Assembly: GCA_947628705.1 (NCBI GenBank)
Contig: CANRAZ010000017.1
Coordinates: 1-40,420, forward strand
DNA from: an uncultured Lachnospiraceae bacterium
GTDB taxonomy: Bacteria; Bacillota; Clostridia; Lachnospirales; Lachnospiraceae
Reading direction: 5' to 3'
DNA: 40,420 nucleotides
Under the pieces are notes generated by a model. It saw nothing but the letters and a program-made list of their open reading frames with translations. It searched no databases and was not told the DNA's origin. Below are positions 1-8,799 of the stretch, piece after piece. A program made the translations under genes and the position numbers. How positions within the stretch are numbered: the first letter of the stretch is position 1; the number at the start of each line of letters is the position of its first letter.

Positions 1-111
1 AAGGATCAAATAGAAACAGCGTAATTATAACATTCTTTAAAATAACAAACATAACAAAATGCCATTATTTTAATTATTGTTTTTTTCATACTTTTAACAA
101 AACAAAAAAAT

Positions 112-138
112 AAAAAGTCATTTTAGAAATGACTTTTT
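112..138 (-). terminator. Intrinsic terminator, possibly bidirectional
   Basis: Perfect 12-bp inverted repeat (112-123 against 127-138) with a 3-base loop. Read on the minus strand it is followed by a long T-rich run, so it fits as the terminator of the leftward gene ending at 211. On the plus strand T5 is also present, so it could serve a gene entering from the left. The rest of 1-210 is AT-rich and shows no gene. Confidence 0.75.
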
Positions 139-210
139 ATAATTTAATACCCTCTTTAATTACATATGATTTAACAGGCAGCGCTACCCGGATATAGCGT
201 AAGTATCACA

Positions 211-1485
211 TCAGTAATATTTTTCATTTACACCTCGTTCATTTGAAGGAATCACCGATATCCTTTTAATCAGCTTAACAATCTCCGGAATTTCTTCCTT
301 TTTATCGCACGTCACGCTCACGAAATAAAATGAAGCTTCTGCGACAACCTGACACTGCACCTGATAATAAGATTCCCCACCTTCACATATCTTATTCCAG
401 CCCCATTTGATTTTACCGTTATCAATTTCTGTTTCTTCTATATCATTGAGTCGGTTTTTAAACGGAATAAAATCCGGTTTTTTAGAATCATCATTTGAAT
501 TGCCTATATTCCAGCCGTTAATCCTCCATATCGGACTGTCTGTCGATGTATCAAGCCACATATTTACTCCGCTCTTATCATCATAGGCTTCCCATTCATG
601 CCTGTATCTGCCGGGAACGGCAAATTTCATGCTTCCAAACTGATATGTTACTAAAGCTTTTCTATAACCCACCGTAAAGCTGCTGGTAAGCTCAGAGCCT
701 TCCGGCAAAGCAGGAGTGTGTCCTGCAAGTCTGCAAACCTCTTTATACGCTTTCCTCGGCATCGCTAATGAAGGATTAAGCTTTGCCGCCCTTTCCATGT
801 TTCTTATTATGGCATCGTTTATATCCTTATCCTCCTGACTTCTGTCAGACGGTGCAAAATAACAGCTTTCCCAAAGCAGATTCATTGCCTGATTAAGATA
901 AAATCTTGCATCCTTTTCAGGCTCGTTCCAAACAAAAAAGCGTTCGGCCAAAGCTCTTATTCCAAGCTGTTTTACAATTTCGTTGATTTCATATTTAGTA
1001 AACCTGCCTAAAGGAGTGACAATGCTGTTGTCTATTTCTTCGGGCATATAATCTGTTACATCCCAACACAGGCAGATATTTGCTAAATCTTCTCTCTTAT
1101 TGCATAAATCAATAACTGCGCCCAGCCACTTGTAAAAATGCTCTCTTTTCATGCGTTCAAAATCTCTGTGTACATAATATCCCGTTTCATCAATCACTTC
1201 CAGACTCTTTATGCCAAGACCGTCTATAAATTCAATTGCAGCCTTATGAAAGCCCGGTCCTGCCGGAGTAGATTGACAGCTGCCCTCGATCACATAGTGT
1301 GAAAAAATACCCGATTCAGGCTTCCAATTAATATTTAAATCACCGCCTGCAAGGCAAAGCGCGACACGGACGCCGTCCTCGTCGCTGTACACGTTATATT
1401 CCTTCTTTTTGGATATCTCACGGATTGTTTCCAGCAGAGTTTCTCTTTTCCTCACTTTTCCTTTAAAAGTAAATCCTATGCTCAT
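211..1485 (-). CDS. Hypothetical protein, 424 aa
   Basis: I do not recognise a family. The product is soluble-looking: no signal peptide and no membrane segment, rich in Trp and acidic/basic residues. The N-terminal part (about 1-120) has an alternating strand/helix pattern; the middle (about 170-260) is helical; the C-terminal third (about 270-410) has short beta-like stretches with many aromatics, including VNMWLDTSTDSPIWRINGW. The start at 1485 has a GAGG sequence about 9 bases upstream. The gene is followed by the strong terminator at 112-138. It lies just downstream of a truncated transporter gene on the same strand, so the neighbourhood says nothing clear about its function. No catalytic motif was seen. 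Confidence 0.75.
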   Translation of the reverse strand: MSIGFTFKGKVRKRETLLETIREISKKKEYNVYSDEDGVRVALCLAGGDLNINWKPESGIFSHYVIEGSCQSTPAGPGFHKAAIEFIDGLGIKSLEVIDETGYYVHRDFERMKREHFYKWLGAVIDLCNKREDLANICLCWDVTDYMPEEIDNSIVTPLGRFTKYEINEIVKQLGIRALAERFFVWNEPEKDARFYLNQAMNLLWESCYFAPSDRSQEDKDINDAIIRNMERAAKLNPSLAMPRKAYKEVCRLAGHTPALPEGSELTSSFTVGYRKALVTYQFGSMKFAVPGRYRHEWEAYDDKSGVNMWLDTSTDSPIWRINGWNIGNSNDDSKKPDFIPFKNRLNDIEETEIDNGKIKWGWNKICEGGESYYQVQCQVVAEASFYFVSVTCDKKEEIPEIVKLIKRISVIPSNERGVNEKYY

Positions 1486-1591
1486 CTTTTTTCCTCTTTT
1501 TCGTCATGTTTTACGCAAATTATTCAGCCTGTGTTCCTTCTGATTTTACATATCTGATTCCTATAATTGCCCTTACATCGCCAAACTGTGA

Positions 1592-2080
1592 TTACATTTT
1601 CGGCGTACCGCCTCCTGCACGGCCACCGATGACGCTTTTTCCCTTAAGACTTTCAAAGTCAAAGCTTCCGTCAGCCTTGGTCTTATAGTCAACGCCTTTT
1701 CTTGCCACAAGGAAATTGCCGGCTCTCTGAGTAAGCTGTGCAAAGTTCACAACAGGGTCTTCAATACCCTCATTGGCGACATAAATGCTCTGCTCGCTTC
1801 CCATAAAACCGATATCGGCTTCACCTGAAATAAGTGCTGTCATCGTGTTGTCGGCTCCGCTTCCGTTCACAAGGTTAAGGTCAATTCCCTCTTCCTTGAA
1901 ATATCCAAGCTCGATAGCCACATACATTGGTGCATAAAAATAAGAGTGGGCAACCTCATTAAGAGTTATCTTAGTGAGCGCCCCCTCTTCGCTTTTATCT
2001 TTCCCGTCTTTCTTACCAGAACAGCCCACTGTCATGGCAAGCATCATAAGTACCAGCAAAAAAGCCAGTGTCTTTTTCAT
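1592..2080 (-). pseudogene. Truncated ABC transporter substrate-binding lipoprotein (SsuA/NMT1-like)
   Basis: The 162-residue product starts with a lipoprotein signal peptide (Cys at residue 20 after TVG), then an SsuA/ThiY/NMT1-type periplasmic-binding fold: YFYAPMYVAIELGYFKEEGI, then the GEADIGFMGSEQ loop. Family members are usually 300-350 residues, and the fragment stops right after GGRAGGGTPKM, where the second lobe should begin. After the stop the same frame continues for about 22 codons (FGDVRAIIGIRYVKSEGTQAE) and stops again; that stretch does not look like the rest of a binding protein. No permease or ATPase gene is adjacent. A good RBS (AAGGAAG) and signal peptide remain, so the fragment may still be made. 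Most likely a deletion relic; substrate unknown (HMP/thiamine precursor, sulfonate or nitrate-type ligands are known for the family). Confidence 0.75.
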
Positions 2081-2184
2081 TGAAAGCTTCCTTTTTTTGT
2101 TTATTATATGTCAATAGCTTCCATATGGTACTACCGTAACTCTTAAGCTGCGCTTTATTATTTATACCTGCCGAGGTCCTTCTT

Positions 2185-3690
2185 TTATTGTTTTTCAGTA
2201 TCTTTCATATCCGCTCCCGCCTGCTTTTTCTTAATTGCAGAATGGAGAAGTCCCATCTTCATTTCATAAAGCGCAGGGGTCATGCTTACATAGTGAGTAT
2301 GCGGATTTTCAAAGCGCTGCTCTTCCGGCCAGATCTCGTTTCCAAGCTGCCTGTCCGCATAATCTCTTATCGCTTTCATAGACACATTTGGATAAACGCA
2401 CTTTCCGTTCTTGAAAACTGGAAGCTGCAATTCCTTTATTGTACATTCTTCAAAGTACTTTACTTCCCAATAATGCTTTTCATCGATATATCTGAAAGGC
2501 GCCGTAAAATCAAGCTTTTCATCTGCCCTTGCAAGAAGGTCCGCAACTGCTTTCCCGTTTTTATCATATACTCTGTAAACCTTTTTAAGCCCGGGGTTCG
2601 TAATTTTCTCCACATTTTCGGAGACCTTTATCCTCGGAACAAACTGACCGTTTTCCTCAACTGCGGCTATTTTATAAACCGCACCGAACACCGGGTCTGA
2701 TTTTGCAGTTATCAGCCTCTCGCCAACGCCGAAGCTGTCTATGCAGCCGCCTTCCTTCAATATTGAAGAAATGGTGTATTCATCAAGACTGTTTGAAACT
2801 ACGATTTTACAGTCCTCCAGCCCTGCCTCATCGAGACGCTTTCTGACCTCCTTTGAAAGCCAGCCGAGATCTCCGCTGTCAATACGGACTCCCTTAAGCC
2901 TTTTTCCCATCGGTTCGAGAACTTCCTTTGCGCACCTTATTGCATTCGGGACTCCTGAATTGAGGACGTCGTAGGTATCAATCAAAAGCGTGGTTGAATC
3001 CGGATATGTCTCCGCATATTTCTTAAACGCTTCAAACTCATCGTTATAAAACATTACCCAGCTGTGCGCCATCGTTCCGCCAACAGGGATATCAAACATC
3101 TGTCCCGCCATAACCGTAGCCGTGCCTGACGCACCTCCGATATATGCAGCTCTTGCTCCGTAAACAGCCGCATCCATGTTATGGGCTCTTCTGGCTCCAA
3201 AATCCGAAACGGCTCGTCCGGCAGCCGCCTTCACGATTCTTCTGGTCTTAGTTGCAATCAGCGACTGGTGGTTTACCTGCAAAAGTATCGCCGTTTCGAC
3301 GAGCTGCGCATCAAGAAGAGGAGCTACGACAGTAAGAACAGGTTCATTGGGGTACATAACCGTCCCTTCCGGAAACGCATACATATCTCCCGTAAATCGG
3401 AAATTTTCCAAAAAAGCAAGGAAATTCTCATCAAACAGCCCCAGACTTCTAAGATAACTGATATCCTCTGAATCAAAATGCAGATTTTCAATATACTCAA
3501 TAATCTGCTGGAGCCCTGCAAAAATAGCATAACCGCCGTTGTCAGGATTTCTCCTGTAAAAAACATCAAAAACAACCCTGCTGCTGTTGTCATGGTCTTT
3601 AAAATAGCCGTTTGCCATTGTCAGCTCGTACAAGTCCATGACCATTGAAAGGTTTCTTTCATTAAACTGCTTCATTTTAAACCTGTCCAT
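2185..3690 (-). CDS. pncB: Nicotinate phosphoribosyltransferase
   Basis: Converts nicotinate and PRPP to nicotinate mononucleotide in the Preiss-Handler NAD salvage pathway; cytoplasmic. Seen: N-terminal MVMDLYELTMANGYF, VFDVFYRRNPDNGGYAIFAGL, the DFGARRAH signature, GGASGTATVMAGQMFDIPVGGTMAHSWV (quoted as family-typical blocks), and GVRIDSGDLGWLSKEVR for phosphoribosyl binding. About 501 residues, normal for the clostridial form. I chose the ATG at 3690 because GGAGGAAG lies just upstream; an ATG at 3729 would add 13 unlikely residues without an RBS. It follows pncA (118-base gap), which makes its substrate nicotinate, so the two form a salvage unit. Confidence 0.96.
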   Translation of the reverse strand: MDRFKMKQFNERNLSMVMDLYELTMANGYFKDHDNSSRVVFDVFYRRNPDNGGYAIFAGLQQIIEYIENLHFDSEDISYLRSLGLFDENFLAFLENFRFTGDMYAFPEGTVMYPNEPVLTVVAPLLDAQLVETAILLQVNHQSLIATKTRRIVKAAAGRAVSDFGARRAHNMDAAVYGARAAYIGGASGTATVMAGQMFDIPVGGTMAHSWVMFYNDEFEAFKKYAETYPDSTTLLIDTYDVLNSGVPNAIRCAKEVLEPMGKRLKGVRIDSGDLGWLSKEVRKRLDEAGLEDCKIVVSNSLDEYTISSILKEGGCIDSFGVGERLITAKSDPVFGAVYKIAAVEENGQFVPRIKVSENVEKITNPGLKKVYRVYDKNGKAVADLLARADEKLDFTAPFRYIDEKHYWEVKYFEECTIKELQLPVFKNGKCVYPNVSMKAIRDYADRQLGNEIWPEEQRFENPHTHYVSMTPALYEMKMGLLHSAIKKKQAGADMKDTEKQ

Positions 3691-3808
3691 CTTTCTTCCT
3701 CCGAAACAAAGTATGCGGCGCGTCAGCACCCGGCAAATTACGGTCTGTTTTTAGCTGTTCCTTTTTCAGCTGTTCCTAATTAAGAACCCGTCTGTCCGCT
3801 GAAACACA

Positions 3809-4345
3809 TCAGTCATTTATTATGTCTATATGGCAGCATTCCATCGCTTTAAGCGCATTGTCGTGGCTTTCCCTTGTCACTCCGGCACAGCAGGACGCAT
3901 CTGCCTTTATCAGCACTTCCGGCATAAACGCCTTAAGAAGCATCGCATTGGATATAACGCAAATATCCGTGCAGACGCCTACCAGCTCAATTTCGTCTAT
4001 AGGGTTGCTTTTGTTTTCCCTGCTGAGAGTATCAGCAAGCTCGACGCTTCCAAAAGCCGGCTTATTAAAGCACCTGCAATTCCCCTGACGCCTAAGAAGA
4101 TCAAGCTTGTCAACGAGCTGCCAGCCTTCAGTGTTCTCAATACAGTGTGCGACAGGAAGTTTCCTTCCCTCGGCGGTTTCAAGATAATTCTCGTGATGCG
4201 TGTCGTAAGTAAAAATTACCTCTCCGTCAAAGCTTTCAATTTTTTCCGCTATTTTGTCAATAACTTCAACTGCCATCGGATTTTCAAGCGCCATGTAAGT
4301 AAAATCCTTCTGCATGTCCACAACAACAAGCTTTTTATTTGCCAT
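3809..4345 (-). CDS. pncA: Nicotinamidase (isochorismatase-fold cysteine hydrolase)
   Basis: Hydrolyses nicotinamide to nicotinate, feeding PncB downstream. The 178-residue protein has the isochorismatase-family fold with the expected triad: Asp10 (VVVDMQKDF), Lys95 (NKPAFGS) and Cys129 (GVCTDICVISNA). Metal ligands are likely Asp48, His50 and His67 (YDTHH; AHCIENT). The start at 4345 follows GGGGAGACACGGT. It lies 37 bases after the mntP stop and 118 bases before pncB, all on the minus strand. The DTHH sequence replaces the more common DWHP motif but keeps the metal ligands. Family assignment is secure; nicotinamide as substrate is supported by the pncB neighbour. Confidence 0.93.
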   Translation of the reverse strand: MANKKLVVVDMQKDFTYMALENPMAVEVIDKIAEKIESFDGEVIFTYDTHHENYLETAEGRKLPVAHCIENTEGWQLVDKLDLLRRQGNCRCFNKPAFGSVELADTLSRENKSNPIDEIELVGVCTDICVISNAMLLKAFMPEVLIKADASCCAGVTRESHDNALKAMECCHIDIIND

Positions 4346-4382
4346 ACCGTGTCTCCCCTTTGCTGCATTTTATGGTATTTTA

Positions 4383-4946
4383 CTACAAGCCGGCCAGACC
4401 TTCAACAAGTATTTTTAATCCGATTAAAATAAGGGCTATTCCTCCGGACAGCTCAGCCTTTGACCTGTAAGCCAGCCCGAACACGCTGCCTGCTTTTATT
4501 CCCGCCGCTGAACAGATAAAGGCCGTAATGCCTATAACGGAAACAGCCGCCAAGATATTTACCTGCAAAAAAGCAAATGTCACGCCGACCGCCAAGGCAT
4601 CAATGCTTGTCGCAAGGGCGAGCATAAACATGCTTTTTATGTCCATAAACGCCTCTGAAGCATTCTCTTCTTCTCCGTGCAGAGCCTCCCTTATCATGCC
4701 AAAGCCGATAATAAACAAAAGAAAAAAAGCAATCCAGTGATCGAATTTTGTAATTATCCCTGCCAACAGGCTTCCGACCAAATAACCAATTAAAGGCATA
4801 AGCGCCTGAAAGCCTCCGAACCAGGCTCCTGCCAGACACATATGCCTTGTATTAACTCTTCCCAACGACAGTCCCTTACAAAGGGAAACGGCAAACGCAT
4901 CCATTGAAAGACTGAGTGCCAGAACAAACAATTCCGCAAGACCCAC
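4383..4946 (-). CDS. mntP: Manganese efflux pump MntP
   Basis: Inner-membrane Mn2+ exporter family (formerly DUF204). About six membrane segments in 187 residues. The two inverted half-repeats carry the family's conserved Asp motifs, LSMDAFAVSLCKG near the N-terminus and ATSIDALAVGVTF near the middle. I chose the GTG at 4946: it is 5 bases after GGAGG and gives MGLAELFVLALSLSMDAF, the usual family N-terminus. A GTG at 4958 would add four residues but has no proper RBS. The gene begins 25 bases after the LTA synthase-like gene, so it may be co-transcribed with it and with pncA-pncB. I saw no yybP-ykoY-type Mn riboswitch upstream. Confidence 0.92.
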   Translation of the reverse strand: MGLAELFVLALSLSMDAFAVSLCKGLSLGRVNTRHMCLAGAWFGGFQALMPLIGYLVGSLLAGIITKFDHWIAFFLLFIIGFGMIREALHGEEENASEAFMDIKSMFMLALATSIDALAVGVTFAFLQVNILAAVSVIGITAFICSAAGIKAGSVFGLAYRSKAELSGGIALILIGLKILVEGLAGL

Positions 4947-4971
4947 GGCGACCTCCACACGTTTTCTTTGC

Positions 4972-7197
4972 TTATTCTACAGCTGTATCATTAGGATTTT
5001 CCTGTTTTCTTCTAAAATAATCATATTTGAGCATCAGGTCATTCTTTTTAATTGCTTCATTTACCGTTTTGTTCATTTTCTCTATATCCTGACTGCTCAT
5101 CTTATTATCACTAATCTGTATATTCTGCGTTCCGTCGGCATAAACGTCCCCGTTATACCACGAATAATCGCTGAAAAAGGCATAGCCGGCATAATCAGAG
5201 GCGAAGATATCCTTCCCGATATAGTGTTCGTCGATATAACTGAACCCAAACATATTCAGGACGGTTGGCAGAATATCAATCTGAGAATTTACCTTGTCAA
5301 TGACAATTCCGCAGGGTTCACTGTTTTCATATTTTTCAGTGTCTGTTTTATCCGAATCTCCTTCACCAGTGCTGCCATCGGAATCTCCTGCGGTGGCAAC
5401 ATTTTTTGGAAGCGCTGTCCCGTGAGGGTCCTCAAGACCGTCTTCGGAAGTTTGCTCTTTCTCACCCTGAATTACATTTCCTTTATCCGCACCGTTTCCG
5501 GTTCCGGCATCATTTTCATTTCCGGAGCCGTTTTCGGTTCCGGCATCCTCACGGATTTCACTGCCGATCACTCCGTTTATCTCACCGTGATAGTCTGTGT
5601 ATTTTGTATACTCTATTCCGCTTTCAGACAAAGGCTTTTCAATGATTTCATTTAAATCGCTGCTCCAGATAAAGAAAGGCGTCCTGTTTATTAGATTGTT
5701 TTCTGTGATCTTATATTTTTCAAGAGCCGTTTTGTCAGACAAAGTATACAGATAATGGTCTGAATAAATCACCAGAACGGTATTATCGTAAAGTCCGTTA
5801 TCCTTAAGTCCCTGAAGGAGAAGCTTTACCATATAGTCCGTCTCGGACGCAAACATCCTTGCGCACTCTTCCTCCGTCATGTCGGCAGCTTCTTTATTCT
5901 CCAGCCCGAGAAGATACTCGCCAACCTCGCTGTCAGCCGTAAAAGGCGTGTGCGGAGTGTAGGTAATTATATAATGCACAAAGCTTCCTTCCTGATGGAA
6001 AAGCCTGTCATAGAAGCCTTCGTTTTCGATAAGCTCTCTGTCAAGCATATATGAAGCATCGGAATACTCGTTTTCATCTATCAGTCCGTAATAATTGTCA
6101 TAACCCCAGTTCTCATAATTAATGCCTCTGGAATAATATTCCTCGGTATTCATGTGAAACGCATTTACGGCATACTCTCTTTTCTTGAACATTTTAGGCA
6201 TTGAGTAAGGGAAAAGATTAGTGTTGAGCGTATACGCATTTTTAATATAAGAAACCGGCGTAATAAAACCTGTGTTTACCGCAAGCTCAGAGTTAAAGGT
6301 CGAGCCTCCGCCATTATAATATGAAAAATGATTATTAAGTATGATTGAATTTTCCATCAGCGAATACAGATTAGGCATGTCTTCTTTGTTAAGAAGCCAG
6401 TTGTCTATTCCCTCAAGCTGCAAGAAGATTACGTTTCTGCCCTCAAAGATTCCGGTAAAGCTGTTGGATTTGTGTACGGTCTCTCCGTAATCCTCTTCAA
6501 GATACTCTATTTCCACAGGATCCTCCGGTTCCTCCGGGCGAAGAAACGTAACATAAAAATCCCTTACCGTGTACTCATAGAGCCCGCAGATTTTCATGTT
6601 TTTGTTGCTGTCGTTAAAATTCTCATAGACATTTCTGGGATTTCTCCATGTGTCCCACTCCAGCTCAGAATTTGCCTTGCCCAAAAGAAACGGATTGATC
6701 GTATGGATAAGCAGAAACACCGCAACCGTAATAAGCGCCTTTTTCCAGTCGCCCCTTTCGCGTTTAGGCATTTTTATTATTGCAATTACCCAAAGCGCTA
6801 TCGCAGCCACAGCAGAAAGGTGTATTAGCGGATTTGATTCTACTATTGTAGAAAGTATATAGCTGCTGCCTTCGCTTGCCATAAACACAAGGTTAAAGCT
6901 GATGTAATAGCCTGTAAGTCCAAAGTATATGCAGTTTGCATAAAAGAAGACGAAAAAAAGCCAGAAAAAGATGCTGTAGAGCAAAACGGCATAAACTCTT
7001 TTGAGATACAATGCCAGTGCCACAAACAGGCCTATCCAAATCACAACAAAAATAATTCCCGGAATCGCCATGGCGGCGCGGAAATAATTTATGCTTATTC
7101 CTGCAATACGTACCGAAGCGTCCATAAAAAGAAACGGCAGTATCATCAGGAATATATAATAATAGGATTTCAAAAAATTTATAAGCTTTTCTTTCAT
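4972..7197 (-). CDS. LTA synthase family phosphoglycerol transferase-like membrane sulfatase-fold protein
   Basis: Membrane enzyme of the LtaS/alkaline-phosphatase superfamily; family members transfer glycerol phosphate from phosphatidylglycerol to a surface polymer. About five transmembrane segments (residues 10-170) are followed by an extracellular sulfatase fold: Glu262 (FLQLEGIDNW), the catalytic Thr300 (NGGGSTFNSE), His416 (TPHTPF) and metal-binding Asp480-His481 (VIYSDHYLY), then VNSQIDILPTVLNMFG near residue 637. Unusual: a roughly 120-residue insert (about 515-635) rich in Gly, Asn, Asp and Glu between the SDH motif and VNSQIDILPT. The start overlaps the preceding glycosyltransferase stop (ATGA) with GGAGACAAA as RBS, so the two are translationally coupled. 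Whether the polymer is true LTA cannot be told from sequence. Confidence 0.9.
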   Translation of the reverse strand: MKEKLINFLKSYYYIFLMILPFLFMDASVRIAGISINYFRAAMAIPGIIFVVIWIGLFVALALYLKRVYAVLLYSIFFWLFFVFFYANCIYFGLTGYYISFNLVFMASEGSSYILSTIVESNPLIHLSAVAAIALWVIAIIKMPKRERGDWKKALITVAVFLLIHTINPFLLGKANSELEWDTWRNPRNVYENFNDSNKNMKICGLYEYTVRDFYVTFLRPEEPEDPVEIEYLEEDYGETVHKSNSFTGIFEGRNVIFLQLEGIDNWLLNKEDMPNLYSLMENSIILNNHFSYYNGGGSTFNSELAVNTGFITPVSYIKNAYTLNTNLFPYSMPKMFKKREYAVNAFHMNTEEYYSRGINYENWGYDNYYGLIDENEYSDASYMLDRELIENEGFYDRLFHQEGSFVHYIITYTPHTPFTADSEVGEYLLGLENKEAADMTEEECARMFASETDYMVKLLLQGLKDNGLYDNTVLVIYSDHYLYTLSDKTALEKYKITENNLINRTPFFIWSSDLNEIIEKPLSESGIEYTKYTDYHGEINGVIGSEIREDAGTENGSGNENDAGTGNGADKGNVIQGEKEQTSEDGLEDPHGTALPKNVATAGDSDGSTGEGDSDKTDTEKYENSEPCGIVIDKVNSQIDILPTVLNMFGFSYIDEHYIGKDIFASDYAGYAFFSDYSWYNGDVYADGTQNIQISDNKMSSQDIEKMNKTVNEAIKKNDLMLKYDYFRRKQENPNDTAVE

Positions 7198-8690
7198 TTT
7201 GTCTCCGGTTTTTCCTCGATATCCTCAATCGTTATTTTGCTCGTATGAGGAATCGGCTTCCACGTCACCTTTGCGAACACCGCAATATAGGTTGCGTATC
7301 TATGGATTATATCAAAAACAGGGAAAGTAATGCAATACAATATTTTTTTATGGAGCTTAATCTTCTTTATGCGCTTCCTCTCAATAAAGAAAACATAGGC
7401 TGCGGCAAACATGTTGGAAATGTCGCCTGCAAGCCTGCTTATGATCCTCCACATTACCGTAAAACCGATGCTTGCAATTACCGCCTTACCGCCGGGCGCT
7501 ATGTCGATTAAGCTGTCTCCCGTTACGAAATTTAATAATTTCACAAGCCAGCTTCCCCCTGTAAAGAGCAAAGTGTCCTGCATTCCGTTTTCATAGCTGT
7601 AGCATGAGAAAAAGAAAATGTTCACAATAAGCCAGAAAAACAGCCTTATGACGGAACTCGGAATCAGCTGTCCGAGAGTGTCAAAGGAAGCCCATCTGTG
7701 GCGGATCCCCTCTATAACATTTTCTTTTGTAAGCTTTCTTTTTTCAGATTTATCCCTGTAGCAGTTTCCGACAAAAATGTTTTTAAAGAGAGGCCAGCCG
7801 GTTTGAACAAAGGCAAGAAGGTGTCCCTTTGCCCATCTGAGTCTCTGTCTTAACGCTATCCTCAGATTTGTCGGCTGCTCATCATAAAACATAGCGTCAT
7901 CGTTATAGGAAATTTGATATCCGTGCGCCACCGCATCGGCTGTAAAGGCTCTGTCCTCCGTAAGAGAGGTGTACTTCCATCCGTCCTTTACAAGCTCATT
8001 GGCAAAGAGGAAGCCGGTTCCCTGAATGTTGGTTGCAAGATGCAGCACTGAACGCGCTCTGTGATTAAACCTTATCGAGCGCAGCCAATGAATTGCATAA
8101 GTAGACGCTATCCAGTTTTCATCAAAATTTTTCGTGTTTCTGTAAGATGAAATAATCTTCTCTCCTGCGTCAAAGGAATCGTTCATCTTTGTTATATAGT
8201 CTTTGTTAAGAAGATTGTCCGAGTCGAACACAAAGTATCCCTCAAAAAACTCAATTCCGTAATCCTCGGCAATCCTTTCAAAAAGGAATTTCAGTGCAAA
8301 GCCTTTTGTCCTTTCCTTGTCATTGGAGCGCTCATAGCATATTGCTCCATGTTCTCTGGCAACATCGGCGGTTCTGTCCGTACAGTTATCGGCAACGACA
8401 AAAACCGTCACAAGCTCGGAAGGATAATCCTGTCTTTTTATACTGTCTATAAGGTTACCTACAACCGGCTCCTCATTTCTGGCAGGGATAAGGACGGCAT
8501 ACTTATGCTGTTTTTTCGCAGGCGGAAAATGCCTTGTAAAAAAAAGTCCGATAAGGAAATATGCCGTTTTGTGTATTGTAAAAATACCGAGGACAGTGTA
8601 TATAGCCCCGCTGATCACAACAGCCGGAGCATATGCCATCCCGATATAATGAACAATTCCTGCGAAAATGTTTCCTATCGCTGAAACCAT
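7194..8690 (-). CDS. Family 2 glycosyltransferase, membrane-bound, processive type
   Basis: Inner-membrane GT-A glycosyltransferase, 498 residues. N-terminal membrane segment(s), then YAVLIPARNEE, a VVADNCTDRTADVA nucleotide-binding block, FDSDN (the DXD metal site), TEDRAFTADA and QRLRWAKGH (the Q-x-x-R-W motif of processive enzymes), then several C-terminal membrane segments. The layout resembles cellulose/hyaluronan synthase-like GT2 enzymes; the sugar is unknown. It sits between a GtrA flippase and an LtaS-like enzyme and overlaps the latter by 4 bases, so it probably works on a surface glycopolymer or its decoration. The RBS is weak (AAAAGGA about 10 bases upstream), and an internal ATG is possible but less convincing. 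Confidence 0.9.
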   Translation of the reverse strand: MVSAIGNIFAGIVHYIGMAYAPAVVISGAIYTVLGIFTIHKTAYFLIGLFFTRHFPPAKKQHKYAVLIPARNEEPVVGNLIDSIKRQDYPSELVTVFVVADNCTDRTADVAREHGAICYERSNDKERTKGFALKFLFERIAEDYGIEFFEGYFVFDSDNLLNKDYITKMNDSFDAGEKIISSYRNTKNFDENWIASTYAIHWLRSIRFNHRARSVLHLATNIQGTGFLFANELVKDGWKYTSLTEDRAFTADAVAHGYQISYNDDAMFYDEQPTNLRIALRQRLRWAKGHLLAFVQTGWPLFKNIFVGNCYRDKSEKRKLTKENVIEGIRHRWASFDTLGQLIPSSVIRLFFWLIVNIFFFSCYSYENGMQDTLLFTGGSWLVKLLNFVTGDSLIDIAPGGKAVIASIGFTVMWRIISRLAGDISNMFAAAYVFFIERKRIKKIKLHKKILYCITFPVFDIIHRYATYIAVFAKVTWKPIPHTSKITIEDIEEKPETK

Positions 8691-8799
8691 ACTCTCTGTC
8701 CTTTTCCCCCTGTTTTACCGTGCCGTCATCTCAGGCAGGACTTCCTTTTGCCCGTTTCTTTTGACGCCTGTTTCGGATTTCCTGTTTAGCCTCGCCAGC

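Noticed and set aside
3753-3776. AGCTGTTCC repeated 15 bp apart between pncA and pncB
   Set aside because: Only two short copies, no palindrome or promoter context; may be chance or a small duplication.
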